DNA of 64,000 nucleotides from Candidatus Jettenia caeni (GCA_000296795.1 BAFH01000004.1:744001-808000); one strand, 5' to 3'. Positions 53,924-62,828 are shown, numbered from the stretch's first letter. Numbers and translations: made by a program. The notes: generated from the sequence alone by a model not told the origin.

Positions 53924-55645
53924 TTATTGCATCGCCATCTGGAATTTTAAAGGCTCAACTCCAAGATAGAGCAACGACCTTCGAATAATTTCCCGCACCG
54001 CAGGAGCCGCAACGGTACCGCCGTAATATGCACCGTTCTGAGGCTCATTAATCATTACCAATACACAAATACGGGGCTGGTCTGCAGGAGCATAGGCAAT
54101 AAAAGAACCCACATATTTTTCGTGAGAATATCGTTTTCCCTCATCAGAAGTTTTTTGTGACGTACCTGTCTTCCCGGCAATATCATACTCAAATAGATTT
54201 GCACTTTTTCCAGTACCTTCCGTAACAACCTTCATCAATATAGGATTCATCATATTACGTGCAATATTTACATTCATTACCCTTCGAACAAGTTGCGGAT
54301 GTTGAAATTCTTCTTTTATTTTATTATCGTCACTTACCATTGACTTTATAATACTCGGCTTCAGTAATACCCCTCCATTCGGGATAGCACAAAAAGCTGT
54401 AATAAACTGCAATGGTGTAACAGCAACCTCATGTCCTATCGAAATAGATACCAGAGAGTAGGTGTCTGACCACTGCTTAGCTGGACGGAAGATACCTCCG
54501 ATTTCCCCTGGTAGTTCAATTCCCGTCTTTTCTCCAAATTTAAACTGCTTAAGATATTGATACATCTTTTGTATCCCCATAAGCATTCCTAACTTGGCCA
54601 TTCCAATATTACTTGAATAAGAAATAATTTCAGCAACAGTAAGATTGCCATGACCTCCGTGAGTATCATGAAGAGTTCTGCCTTTTATTTCATAAACACC
54701 ATTATTGCAAAATAAAACATCATCAGGTCTTACTATACCTTCTTCCAGTAAGCCTGAAAGTACAATAGGTTTCATTAACGAACCAGGCTCATAACAATCG
54801 GTAATAGCAAGATTTCTCCGGTTATTTGAATGATATTTCTTGAAATGATTCGGATTATAGGTAGGATAATTGGCCATACCAAGCACTTCACCTGTCATCG
54901 GATCCATAGCAATTGCTGTTGCGGAGGAAGGCATCCACTTCTCACAGGCAATCCCTAATTCTTCTTCAACGATATGCTGAATATTAGCATCAATTGTCAG
55001 AACAACAGTATTTCCATGCCTAGGCAATTGCACCTTTGAGTCCGGTGTGATAATCTGGCGCTGCAGTGCATCTCGGAAAATGAGTTTATATCCCGATTTC
55101 CCCGATAACATATCATCAAATGATAATTCAATACCTTCTATTCCTTTCTCATCAATATTGGTAAATCCAAGGACATGACTTCCTAATTGCTGATTGGGAT
55201 AAAACCGGTGATATTCGTGACTCATATAAACACCTTTTAATGACAACTTTGCTATTGCACGAAGTTCTTCATCACCTATCTTTCGCTTAATCCAAACGAA
55301 TCGCTTATCTTTATTCAGCAGTTTGATTAACTTTGAGGAGTTAAGCTTTAAAATCTTACTGAGATGATATGCTACATGAGGGATGTCTTCAATTTCAGTA
55401 GGGTCAGCATAAATAGAACCTACTTGTAAAGATTCTGCAAGTGTATTTCCATTCCGGTCTAAGATTGAACCTCTTCTTGCGGGTAGCTCAATCTTCTTAC
55501 ACTGCTGCGCTTTGGCTAGTTTTGTATATTTATCATGATCAATTATTTGAATACCCGCTAAACGAATAGCAAGGAAGATAAAAACTGCGATGAAAAAAAC
55601 ACCAATACTATTTACCCAAAACCTATGTTTTTTTAAAGGCAACAC
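53924..55645 (-). CDS. ftsI: Septal peptidoglycan transpeptidase FtsI (class B PBP)
   Basis: FtsI crosslinks septal peptidoglycan. The 573-residue protein has an N-terminal membrane anchor (about 12-28), the PBP dimer domain ('LPARRGSILDRNGNTLAESLQVGSIYADP'), and the transpeptidase domain with SxxK 'EPGSLMKPIVLSG' near residue 287, SxN 'SYSSNIGMAKLG' and KTG 'GKTGTSQKTSDEGKRYSHEKYVGSFIAYAPAD' near residue 490. All catalytic motifs are intact. No PASTA domain is present. It follows ftsL after 55 nt. Confidence 0.95.
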   Translation of the reverse strand: MLPLKKHRFWVNSIGVFFIAVFIFLAIRLAGIQIIDHDKYTKLAKAQQCKKIELPARRGSILDRNGNTLAESLQVGSIYADPTEIEDIPHVAYHLSKILKLNSSKLIKLLNKDKRFVWIKRKIGDEELRAIAKLSLKGVYMSHEYHRFYPNQQLGSHVLGFTNIDEKGIEGIELSFDDMLSGKSGYKLIFRDALQRQIITPDSKVQLPRHGNTVVLTIDANIQHIVEEELGIACEKWMPSSATAIAMDPMTGEVLGMANYPTYNPNHFKKYHSNNRRNLAITDCYEPGSLMKPIVLSGLLEEGIVRPDDVLFCNNGVYEIKGRTLHDTHGGHGNLTVAEIISYSSNIGMAKLGMLMGIQKMYQYLKQFKFGEKTGIELPGEIGGIFRPAKQWSDTYSLVSISIGHEVAVTPLQFITAFCAIPNGGVLLKPSIIKSMVSDDNKIKEEFQHPQLVRRVMNVNIARNMMNPILMKVVTEGTGKSANLFEYDIAGKTGTSQKTSDEGKRYSHEKYVGSFIAYAPADQPRICVLVMINEPQNGAYYGGTVAAPAVREIIRRSLLYLGVEPLKFQMAMQ

Positions 55646-55700
55646 GTTGGTAATTTTATAAAATTATATAAATTAAGCGGATAATGTAAGATCAAACCTT

Positions 55701-56072
55701 CTAATTATGTAATGAACAGCAATTTAATAGGGGCACTTTTTGTGTATATAAATCTTCTGTCAAGCTTGTTTTTATTAATCCCGTTGCATTTCTTTCTCTA
55801 TTTACTTGCCTTGCTACCAATATCGCTGGTAAATCTCCCTGGGGAATGAGAGGCAACTTGAGTATCTGTATCTTATAGGCAATAATGTCAGGTGATAATA
55901 AACGACTGACATGATAATTCACCTTTCTACTCTTTTCCGACAATTCGGCACAATCCTTTTGTAACTTAGCTACTTGATATCCTATTTCTACAATTTTATT
56001 TCTCTCCCATACCACGAGTGTTGCCATCATAATAGTGATAAAAAACATCAACAATATCCTTGCTATACCCAT
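55701..56072 (-). CDS. ftsL: FtsL-like division protein
   Basis: With the ATG at 56072 (AAAGGA just upstream; the frame opens 11 codons earlier inside rsmH), the product is about 123 residues: one membrane segment ('MGIARILLMFFITIMMATLVVWERNKIVEIGYQ') followed by a coiled-coil ('VAKLQKDCAELSEKSRKVNYHVSRLLS'), the FtsL layout. Sequence similarity is weak, as usual for FtsL; its place between rsmH and ftsI supports the call. The C-terminal about 40 residues are not typical. Confidence 0.75.
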   Translation of the reverse strand: MGIARILLMFFITIMMATLVVWERNKIVEIGYQVAKLQKDCAELSEKSRKVNYHVSRLLSPDIIAYKIQILKLPLIPQGDLPAILVARQVNRERNATGLIKTSLTEDLYTQKVPLLNCCSLHN

Positions 56073-56073
56073 A

Positions 56074-56976
56074 TTAAATCCTTTCTGCCGCTCTAAGTTT
56101 TGCACTTCTGCATCTTATGTTTTTTTCTATTTCAGCTTCACCTGGACTTATAGGCTTTTTTGTAAGTATCTTAAATATCCCCTGATTCGCTTTTTCTACG
56201 AATTTGTTCTTCACAATTCGGTCTTCAAGGGAATGGAAACTAATAATCACAATACGAGCCCCGGCAAACATATAATGATGAATTTTATCCAAAAAATTTC
56301 CTAAACTATCCAATTCTCTGTTTACAGCAATTCTCAATGCCTGAAATGTCCTGGTAGCAGGATGAATTTTACTTTTGCCGACAGGAACAATTCGCTCGAT
56401 TATAGCAGCCAATTGTCTTGTTGAAGTAATCCCTGTCTCTTTTTCTGCTCTTAGTATAGCACGCGCAATTCTTCTCGACCATCGCTCCTCTCCGTATTTC
56501 TTCAATAATTCTTCCAGTTCCTTTTCAGAAAGCCTCTGAATCAGATCATGCACTGTAACGCCTCTTGATCGATCCATCCTCATATCGAGCGGGCCTTCTT
56601 TTGAGAAACTGAAACCACGTTCTGCCCAATCAAATTGTAGCGAAGAGGCTCCCAAATCAAGTAAAACACCATGTACTTTGTCAACCCCTGCTTGTCGCAA
56701 TACTTCATCAACATCGGAATAATCGGCATGATAAAACTTACCTATAGTATTATTTATTTTTGATAAATATTCTTTAGCTATGTACAGTATTTGCAAGTCC
56801 TTATCGATGCCAATCAAAAGTCCATTTGGTTTGACTTTTTCTATTATTTTACTTGCATGCCCGCCACTTCCTACTGTACCATCCAATATGATTTGTCCTG
56901 GCTTCAAACATAAATAATTTAGCACCTCTTCAATCATTACCGGTATGTGAGGAGGGTTATTTACCAGATCATCCAT
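56074..56976 (-). CDS. rsmH: 16S rRNA m4C1402 methyltransferase RsmH (MraW)
   Basis: RsmH N4-methylates C1402 in the ribosomal P site. The 300-residue protein has 'HIPVMIEEVLNYLCLKPGQIILDGTVGSGGHASKIIEKV' (AdoMet motif), 'LLDLGASSLQFDWAERGFSFSKEGPLDMRMDRS', 'RRIARAILRAEK', 'HPATRTFQALRIAVNRELDSL' and 'VIISFHSLEDRIVKNKF'. It is a standard second gene of the dcw cluster, 38 nt after mraZ. Its stop is one base from the ftsL start. Confidence 0.95.
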   Translation of the reverse strand: MDDLVNNPPHIPVMIEEVLNYLCLKPGQIILDGTVGSGGHASKIIEKVKPNGLLIGIDKDLQILYIAKEYLSKINNTIGKFYHADYSDVDEVLRQAGVDKVHGVLLDLGASSLQFDWAERGFSFSKEGPLDMRMDRSRGVTVHDLIQRLSEKELEELLKKYGEERWSRRIARAILRAEKETGITSTRQLAAIIERIVPVGKSKIHPATRTFQALRIAVNRELDSLGNFLDKIHHYMFAGARIVIISFHSLEDRIVKNKFVEKANQGIFKILTKKPISPGEAEIEKNIRCRSAKLRAAERI

Positions 56977-57014
56977 TTTATTACATGAAACTTTTATAAA
57001 ACATGGTAAAGTAC

Positions 57015-57482
57015 TTACTCCGCTTCGTCTGAAGAACGGTTAAATTGAAATAAATCCTCTGCAATCTCTTCAAATGCTTTCTCATATTCCAACTCAAAAT
57101 CCTTCCATCTTTTTTCATCCCAAATCTCAATACGGCTATGTACCCCTACAATCACAATATTCTTTTGAATCTTAGCAAAATCTTTCAAATATTGAGGAAT
57201 CAGTATACGACCTTGCGGGTCACATTCCGGAATTTTCTGCGCTTTAGAAAAAAAAAGGCGCTGGAATTGACGCGCCTTTTTATTAGTAAAAGAGAGTTGT
57301 TCGATCCTTGAAACGACATTCTGCCATACTTTGGGTGTATACATGAACAGACACGTATCTAGTCCTCGAGTTATAAAAAATCCCTTACCTTCTACCTCTA
57401 TGTTGATACCCTCACGTAGAGGAGCCGGTATGGCTAGTCTATTCTTGTCATCAATTGTGTGATGGTATTCCCCGGTGAACAT
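57015..57482 (-). CDS. mraZ: Transcriptional regulator MraZ
   Basis: MraZ is an AbrB/SpoVT-fold regulator of the dcw operon. The 155-residue protein has two SpoVT-like repeats: 'GEYHHTIDDKNRLAIPAPLREGI...FFITRGLDTCLFMYTPKVW' and 'FSKAQKIPECDPQGRILIPQYLKDFAKIQKNIVIVGVHSRIEIWDEKRW'. A GGGGGA site precedes its ATG. Three 10-bp-phased direct repeats in front of it look like its own operator, so auto-control of the cluster is likely. The C-terminal acidic tail is longer than in enterobacteria. Confidence 0.95.
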   Translation of the reverse strand: MFTGEYHHTIDDKNRLAIPAPLREGINIEVEGKGFFITRGLDTCLFMYTPKVWQNVVSRIEQLSFTNKKARQFQRLFFSKAQKIPECDPQGRILIPQYLKDFAKIQKNIVIVGVHSRIEIWDEKRWKDFELEYEKAFEEIAEDLFQFNRSSDEAE

Positions 57483-57496
57483 TTATAAATTTTCCC

Positions 57497-57522
57497 CCAC
57501 TTTTCACCACTTAATACCACTT
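57497..57522 (-). promoter_or_regulatory. Three MraZ boxes in the dcw leader
   Basis: On the minus strand AAGTGG occurs three times at exact 10-bp steps (plus-strand CCACTT at 57497-57502, 57507-57512 and 57517-57522). This matches known MraZ targets, which are direct repeats of a GTGG/TGGG-type unit with a 10-bp period in front of mraZ. They lie between the -10 box and the mraZ start, where MraZ binding would block transcription. Confidence 0.75.
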
Positions 57523-57531
57523 ACCGTAATG

Positions 57532-57559
57532 ACAATAAACTTTTTTAGATATTTGTCAA
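57532..57559 (-). promoter_or_regulatory. Promoter of the dcw cluster
   Basis: On the minus strand TTGACA (57554-57559) is a perfect -35 box, followed after 16 nt by TATTGT (57532-57537), four of six matches to the -10 consensus. The expected start of transcription falls on the first MraZ box. This agrees with mraZ being the first gene of the operon. Confidence 0.6.
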
Positions 57560-57745
57560 GAAGTATTTTTCTTGTTACTTTACAGAGAATAAAATCAAGG
57601 TATCCTTGCATACAATTAGATGTATTTTTTAAAATATAGATATACTATATATTGTATAATACTTTAAATATTTTTAAAGAAATACTTAAACTTATTTTTT
57701 TAACTCATAAGGCTTATAACATTGATTAGCTGTCTAAAATAATGT

Positions 57746-58834
57746 ATGATAATTTTAATGAATGTTATTGTACCTAAGTCAGTTGAAATCTGTACTAAAT
57801 TAGCCGATTTCGATTATGATCTTCCAAAAGACTTAATTGCACAGCAACCGTTGGAAAATCGGGATGATGCGCGACTTTTGATACTCTATCGGAATACAGG
57901 TAAAATAGAACACCGTAAATTTTATGAAATTACTGATTATCTTTCCGATGGGGATTTATTGGTTCTCAATAATACCAAGGTAATTCCAGCACGCATACGA
58001 GGAAACAAGACCAGTGGCGCTTCAATTGAACTGCTATTTATAGAAGAGTTAGAAGAGAATCAATGGAAGGTATTAATAAAATCAAGGGCAAAATTAAGAG
58101 AAAAAGAAGAAATACGTATTGATAGCAAGATAATCTCTGTAAATTTACTCGGAAGATCAGAAGATGGTGCATGGTATGTAGAGTTTAATAAAGATGTTGA
58201 TATAAAAAGAATTATGAATAAAATAGGAGAAATGCCTCTGCCTCCCTATATAAAACGCAAGAAAGACAGCAACGCATTATATTCGCTGGATCAAGAACGA
58301 TATCAAACGGTATTTGCCAAAAAAGCAGGCGCTATTGCAGCTCCAACAGCGGGTTTGCATTTTAGTCAAAATATTCTTAAGAATATAAAGACACTTGGAA
58401 CAGAAATAGAATTTATTACCCTCCATGTAGGTTTAGGTACTTTTCTGCCCATTAAAACAGAAGATATCCGAAACCATCAGATGCATAAAGAATATTATGA
58501 ATGTTCTGAAGAAGTTGTTAAAAAAATAAAGAAGACGAAAGAAAAAAATAACCGTGTAATCGCTACGGGAAGTACCGCATGTCGCGTTCTCGAAACGGTT
58601 GCCGTGAATGGTAAAGCACCACAACTTTCTGGTTGGACAAGTTTATTTATACACCCTCCTTATCATTTTCAGTATGTTGATATTTTACTTACTAATTTTC
58701 ATCTCCCGAAAACCACACTATTATTATTAGTCTCTGCCTTTGCAGGGAGGGAAAATATCATGAATGCTTACGAAATAGCCAAAAGTAAAGGATATCGTTT
58801 TTTTAGCTATGGAGATTGCATGATGATTATTTAG
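57746..58834 (+). CDS. queA: tRNA preQ1(34) S-adenosylmethionine ribosyltransferase-isomerase
   Basis: QueA builds epoxyqueuosine on tRNA by transferring the ribosyl part of AdoMet to preQ1. The protein has 'DFDYDLPKDLIAQQPLENRDDARLL', 'DGDLLVLNNTKVIPARIRGNKTSG', 'RYQTVFAKKAGAIAAPTAGLHFS', 'LHVGLGTFLPIKTEDIRNHQMHKEYYE', 'VIATGSTACRVLETVA' and 'TNFHLPKTTLLLLVSAFAG', the full QueA set. The frame starts at 57746 with about 20 extra N-terminal residues before the usual start, including a second Met at codon 5; the start is unsure. It is divergent from the mraZ promoter and convergent with yqeY. Confidence 0.95.
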   Translation: MIILMNVIVPKSVEICTKLADFDYDLPKDLIAQQPLENRDDARLLILYRNTGKIEHRKFYEITDYLSDGDLLVLNNTKVIPARIRGNKTSGASIELLFIEELEENQWKVLIKSRAKLREKEEIRIDSKIISVNLLGRSEDGAWYVEFNKDVDIKRIMNKIGEMPLPPYIKRKKDSNALYSLDQERYQTVFAKKAGAIAAPTAGLHFSQNILKNIKTLGTEIEFITLHVGLGTFLPIKTEDIRNHQMHKEYYECSEEVVKKIKKTKEKNNRVIATGSTACRVLETVAVNGKAPQLSGWTSLFIHPPYHFQYVDILLTNFHLPKTTLLLLVSAFAGRENIMNAYEIAKSKGYRFFSYGDCMMII

Positions 58835-58852
58835 GGGAAAAGTAAGAATTTA

Positions 58853-59293
58853 TCAACTTCCTAATTTTTCCCTTAAATACATTTGTACCTTTTTTCCGTC
58901 TAAGACACTGCCATGTTTGCTCATAATTAATTTCATTGCTGCTCCCATCTCTTTTGCAGTAAACTTATTACTTTCAATAACTTCACTAACGATTTTTTTA
59001 ATCTCATCATCTGAGAGTTGTTCCGGCAGGTATTCCTCGACAATTGCAATCTCTCTATCTAATTCCTTTACCTTCTCAGGCAGATGCAATCTTTCATATT
59101 CTTCGCAAGTTTTTTTGAGTTTCTTATAATATCCACGAACGACCTCAGTATAATCAATTTGATCTTTTGGTTTACCAGATGTATCGGCAATCTTAACATC
59201 AGCAAGCATCATACGCAATACCGATGTCCTTAATTTATCTTGTGCCTTCATAGCCGTTTTTAAGTCTTCTGTTATCCGATCTTTCAAATTCAT
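58853..59293 (-). CDS. yqeY: GatB/YqeY domain protein
   Basis: The 146-residue protein is a stand-alone YqeY domain, the helical tail module of GatB ('LKDRITEDLKTAMKAQDKLRTSVLRMMLADVKIAD', 'EREIAIVEEYLPEQLSDDEIKKIV' and 'GAAMKLIMSKHGSVLDGKKV'). In GatB this part helps bind tRNA; the free-standing protein's job is not settled. It starts 3 nt after the zinc-ribbon membrane protein gene and is co-transcribed with it. Confidence 0.9.
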   Translation of the reverse strand: MNLKDRITEDLKTAMKAQDKLRTSVLRMMLADVKIADTSGKPKDQIDYTEVVRGYYKKLKKTCEEYERLHLPEKVKELDREIAIVEEYLPEQLSDDEIKKIVSEVIESNKFTAKEMGAAMKLIMSKHGSVLDGKKVQMYLREKLGS

Positions 59294-59296
59294 GAT

Positions 59297-59581
59297 CTAT
59301 TCCTCTTTAAATGAATATCCCCCAACTTTATGTCCACAATTGGGACAATACAAGGGTGCGCCCTCGTAATATTTACCACAATACTTACAAGGTGTTAAGA
59401 TTTCTACTCTTTTAACCTGCTTTGCTCTTACTACCAGATAGAGCGGTAAAAACACAATCATCAGAAAAAATACCCCTAACATCCAGCCTACAGCGGTAAG
59501 AGTTTTGTACCCTCTGTTTTTAGCATCCATATACACCCAAACAGCCACTCCTGCTGCAATAATTAATCCAAGAAATCTCAT
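59297..59581 (-). CDS. Two-span membrane protein with zinc ribbon
   Basis: The 94-residue product has two hydrophobic segments (about 2-18 'RFLGLIIAAGVAVWVYM' and 30-52 'AVGWMLGVFFLMIVFLPLYLVV') and then a zinc ribbon, 'CKYCGKYYEGAPLYCPNCGHKV', with two CxxC pairs 12 residues apart. Such short zinc-ribbon membrane proteins are widespread but uncharacterised. It is transcribed with yqeY. Function cannot be inferred. Confidence 0.75.
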   Translation of the reverse strand: MRFLGLIIAAGVAVWVYMDAKNRGYKTLTAVGWMLGVFFLMIVFLPLYLVVRAKQVKRVEILTPCKYCGKYYEGAPLYCPNCGHKVGGYSFKEE

Positions 59582-59787
59582 AACTCACCCTTTCCAAATT
59601 CTTAGAAATATTAGCACATAAAATTTTTCGAATCAAACAATTATCAGGATCCCCAGTCCGATTCAAAAACATTAGCATAGTAAGAAAATTGCTCTTGAAA
59701 GAATTAAACCTTTTAGTACAATAGCATTTTATATTTTAACATGAATTATTACAATAGATACAATAAATCTGTTACAGGAGATTGGTA

Positions 59788-59979
59788 ATGAAATACCTAT
59801 ATACGGCCGAAAATTGTCCGAAATGTGAGTCTTTAAAAAAGAAATACAAGACTGAAGGTGTACAATTTATCGAAAGGGATGCAGACCGGATTAAGCGGCC
59901 AGATGATGAAATCGACCGTGAAGCTTTGGTACAAGCTTCAATGCAAAATATGGAACTACCGGTAGAGGTAGATATGTAA
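59788..59979 (+). CDS. Glutaredoxin-like mini-protein
   Basis: The ATG at 59788 has AGGAG 7 nt upstream (59776-59780) and is preferred over the earlier TTG. The 63-residue product has 'YLYTAENCPKCESLKKKY' with a CPKC redox motif (Cys10 and Cys13) and ends 'NMELPVEVDM', close to the cis-Pro strand of the thioredoxin fold. The later strands and helix of a full glutaredoxin are missing. It may be a small thiol redox protein; it converges with the ABC permease gene. Confidence 0.75.
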   Translation: MKYLYTAENCPKCESLKKKYKTEGVQFIERDADRIKRPDDEIDREALVQASMQNMELPVEVDM

Positions 59980-59981
59980 TT

Positions 59982-60740
59982 TTAACCTTTAGCTAAACCC
60001 CAGCGTTCTCTTATATGCTTTTCCATTTTAACAAAAAACAAGCGGTCGACTAAAATACCAATAATAATAATTACAATCATTACGGCGATAACCTGGCTCA
60101 TATCATTTAATTCTCTTCCGATCATTAAAAGATGCCCCAGCCCAAGGCATACAATTAACAACTCACCAGCCATCAATGAACGCCAGGCAAAAGACCATCC
60201 TTGCTTCATCCCTGTAATGATATAGGGAAGAGCAGCAGGGAGAATAACCTCAAAGTACAAATTCAATCCTCTTGCTCCCATAGTCTTTGCTGCGCGAATA
60301 TAGAGAGGAGGAACACTTTTAATTCCCGCATCTGTTGCAATGGTAATAGAAAGCACAGCGCCCATAGCAACTAAAAATATAATGGCCTTGTCATTTAAGC
60401 CAAACCAAAGTAGTGCCAGGGGTAGCCAGCAAATTGTAGGTAATGTTTGTAAGCCCGAGATTAAAGAACCAAGCGTTTCTTCGAAAATCCGAATTCTTCC
60501 AATAAGCAGACCCAAAAGAACACCGATGACGATGGAAATCCCATATCCAATAGCAATTCTTTTCATACTAATCGCTATCCCTATAAGGAACGTTTGATCT
60601 TGAAACCCATGAATCAGGGTTTTGTATACTGAAACGGGGGAAGGAAGAACATATTCTGGCCATATTGCCAACCGAAATAATAACTCCCAAATCCCAAGTA
60701 ACAGGGTAAAGAATATCACTTTTTTAAAGATACTGTACAT
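59982..60740 (-). CDS. ABC transporter permease, SsuC/TauC-like
   Basis: The 252-residue inner-membrane protein has six hydrophobic segments and the BPD-transport motif 'AAKTMGARGLNLYFEVILPAALPYIITGMKQGWSFAWRSLMAGELL', whose EAA-like loop contacts the ATPase. The closest groups are SsuC, TauC and NrtB (sulfonate, taurine, nitrate). It is the last gene of the ATPase-downstream transporter operon, 3 nt after the ATPase gene. The substrate cannot be read from the sequence. Confidence 0.88.
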   Translation of the reverse strand: MYSIFKKVIFFTLLLGIWELLFRLAIWPEYVLPSPVSVYKTLIHGFQDQTFLIGIAISMKRIAIGYGISIVIGVLLGLLIGRIRIFEETLGSLISGLQTLPTICWLPLALLWFGLNDKAIIFLVAMGAVLSITIATDAGIKSVPPLYIRAAKTMGARGLNLYFEVILPAALPYIITGMKQGWSFAWRSLMAGELLIVCLGLGHLLMIGRELNDMSQVIAVMIVIIIIGILVDRLFFVKMEKHIRERWGLAKG

Positions 60741-60743
60741 GTA

Positions 60744-61685
60744 TCAAATCCCTCCACCAATATCCATTTTTGCTGGTTCGTCTGTTGTACATTTTATGTC
60801 ACACTCGACACAAGAATCGATATCCATCTCGCACTGCACAACTTTATTGATCTCCGCTTTCAGCTCTTTCATAACCCATGTAGAATACTCCGCTACATTT
60901 ACATCATTATCATCACGAGGCCTTGGTAAATCAACCAAAAATTCTTTCTTAATTTTTCCTGGTGTGGTGGAAAGGACTATTATCCGGTCTGCTAAACATA
61001 CAGCCTCCCGGATATTATGGGTAATAAACAAGATTGTTTTTTTTGTTTTTAACCATATATTCTGTAATTCAAAATGAAGTATCCATCTTGTCTGTGCATC
61101 GAGCGCCGAAAAGGGCTCGTCCATCAAAAGCATCTCCGGATTCATCGCAAGGGCTCTTGCTATAGCGACACGCTGCTTCATTCCGCCGGAAAGTTCATGC
61201 ACATGTGAATTCTGGAATTTTGACAAATGAACCATTTTAAGATATTCAATCGCTGTACTTCTCCTTTCACTACCGTTAACGCCCTTTAATTTTAGCCCAA
61301 ATTCAACATTTTTTATCACATTCATCCATGGAAAAAGAGCGGCCTCTTGAAATATAACAACCCGGTCCGTTCCTGCGCCATTTACTCTACGGCCGTTAGC
61401 CCATATCTCTCCGGAATCTGCCTTCTCAAGTCCTGCAACAATGTTTAAAAGAGTCGTCTTTCCACATCCGGAAGGTCCGACGATACATACAAATTCCCCT
61501 TGCCGTATTTCAAGGTTTATATCTTCTAATACATAAACCTTTCCATTCTTTGACTGGAACGATTTAGATAAATGTTGAATACATAATTTCGTAGATGTTT
61601 GTACTTCGGTTTTGACATTTGTATAATCCAACTCTACGAGACTATCAATTCCTATGCTTTCTGACACGACGTTACTACCTCCCAA
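60744..61685 (-). CDS. ABC transporter ATPase, SsuB/TauB/NrtD-like, with Cys-rich tail
   Basis: The 313-residue protein has Walker A 'IVGPSGCGKTTLLNIVAG', Q-loop 'VIFQEAALFPWMNVIKNVEFGLK', signature 'ELSGGMKQRVAIARALAMNPEMLLMDEPFSALDA' (signature, Walker B) and switch His 'LFITHNIREAVCLADRI'. An unusual C-terminal extension ends in a cysteine cluster C285-x6-C292-x2-C295-x3-C299, which could bind a metal or Fe-S cluster and may regulate transport. It starts 17 nt after the binding-protein gene and ends 3 nt before the permease. Confidence 0.9.
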   Translation of the reverse strand: MGGSNVVSESIGIDSLVELDYTNVKTEVQTSTKLCIQHLSKSFQSKNGKVYVLEDINLEIRQGEFVCIVGPSGCGKTTLLNIVAGLEKADSGEIWANGRRVNGAGTDRVVIFQEAALFPWMNVIKNVEFGLKLKGVNGSERRSTAIEYLKMVHLSKFQNSHVHELSGGMKQRVAIARALAMNPEMLLMDEPFSALDAQTRWILHFELQNIWLKTKKTILFITHNIREAVCLADRIIVLSTTPGKIKKEFLVDLPRPRDDNDVNVAEYSTWVMKELKAEINKVVQCEMDIDSCVECDIKCTTDEPAKMDIGGGI

Positions 61686-61702
61686 TAGCCATAAATTATT
61701 TT

Positions 61703-62740
61703 CTATCGTTCATCCACAAGCGGCAACGATTTCTCCTTAAGCACTTCATTAAGTAAACGCAAATCGATCATACCCGATAAATCAGGCATCTTCTTCCCTA
61801 AAAAGCCAGCATTATACGCCATCTCCGCATAAGAAACCAGGGAGAGGACAATAGGATCATACGTAATTTCTAATTTTGAAAAAGCACCGTCAATTACTTC
61901 TTTCGGTAATTGTATTCCAGAAATGGCCTTAATCTGCTTACAAATAATCTTCCTTGCTCTTTTAGGGTGTTGATTAATCCACTGGCTTATTCTAACATGT
62001 GCCCCTAACCACTGCTTTACTAAATCAGGATGTTTCTGTAAAAATTCTGTCCCGACAATTATCAGCGTTGAACAGAAACGACCATCTTTCCATAAGCTTT
62101 TCTCATCAAGAAAAATCTTACCTTTTCCCTCGATAACGAGTCTGGTTCCCCACGGTTCTGGCACCCAAGCTCCATCAATTTGTTTTCTCATAAAAAGATT
62201 CAATATATCAGGATTACGTAAAGGCAGGATATTAACCGTCCCTCCCCTTTCTCGAGGTTTCAAACCACTTTTTCTCAGATATTCCCGAAGGGCAATATCC
62301 TGTGTGTTTCCAAGCTGTGGTGATGCAATACGCTTTTCAGAAAGATCGGCAGCCTTTTCCATTCCAGAGTCCGGCCTTACAATAAACAACGCCCCACCGC
62401 TTACTACACCAGAAACTACCTTGAACGCCTTACCGCCTGACCGTACATACCCATTTATAGCAGGACTGGGACCAACATATGCAATATCGATATCCCCGGA
62501 AAATACTGCCTCAATGATAGATGGGCCTGCATTAAAAAGGGTAGTCTTTATCTTAATTTCAGGCCCTAAGTAAGATGCAAAAGTACCGTTGGCTAATCCA
62601 AGAACCGCTTGTGCGTGAGTAATATTCGGAAAATACCCAACACGGATTACAGAATTATTGGCCTTCTTCGAACAGGCAATACCATGTATAATAAAAAAGA
62701 ACAAAAGTAACAAAACACCAAAAAATCTTAAAATCTTCAC
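61703..62740 (-). CDS. ABC transporter substrate-binding lipoprotein, SsuA/TauA-like
   Basis: The 345-residue protein has a lipoprotein signal 'FFFIIHGIAC' (lipidation at Cys23) and the NMT1/SsuA-type fold: 'VIRVGYFPNITHAQAVLGLANGTFASYLG', 'AVFSGDIDIAYVGPSPAINGYVRSGGKAFKVVSG', 'IASPQLGNTQDIALREYLRKSG' and 'DGAWVPEPWGTRLVIEGKGKIFLDEKSLW'. Bound ligands in this class are sulfonates, taurine, nitrate or thiamine precursors. It follows the Rrf2 gene by 122 nt, which carries an operator-like palindrome. Regulation by that protein is likely. Confidence 0.88.
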   Translation of the reverse strand: MKILRFFGVLLLLFFFIIHGIACSKKANNSVIRVGYFPNITHAQAVLGLANGTFASYLGPEIKIKTTLFNAGPSIIEAVFSGDIDIAYVGPSPAINGYVRSGGKAFKVVSGVVSGGALFIVRPDSGMEKAADLSEKRIASPQLGNTQDIALREYLRKSGLKPRERGGTVNILPLRNPDILNLFMRKQIDGAWVPEPWGTRLVIEGKGKIFLDEKSLWKDGRFCSTLIIVGTEFLQKHPDLVKQWLGAHVRISQWINQHPKRARKIICKQIKAISGIQLPKEVIDGAFSKLEITYDPIVLSLVSYAEMAYNAGFLGKKMPDLSGMIDLRLLNEVLKEKSLPLVDER

Positions 62741-62828
62741 TCTCTTCTTTTATCCCAATTTATTCATAAATTATAAAATCATTAAAACACGAACCTGGAA
62801 AGCCATGGATTAGTAAAAATTCACAAAA

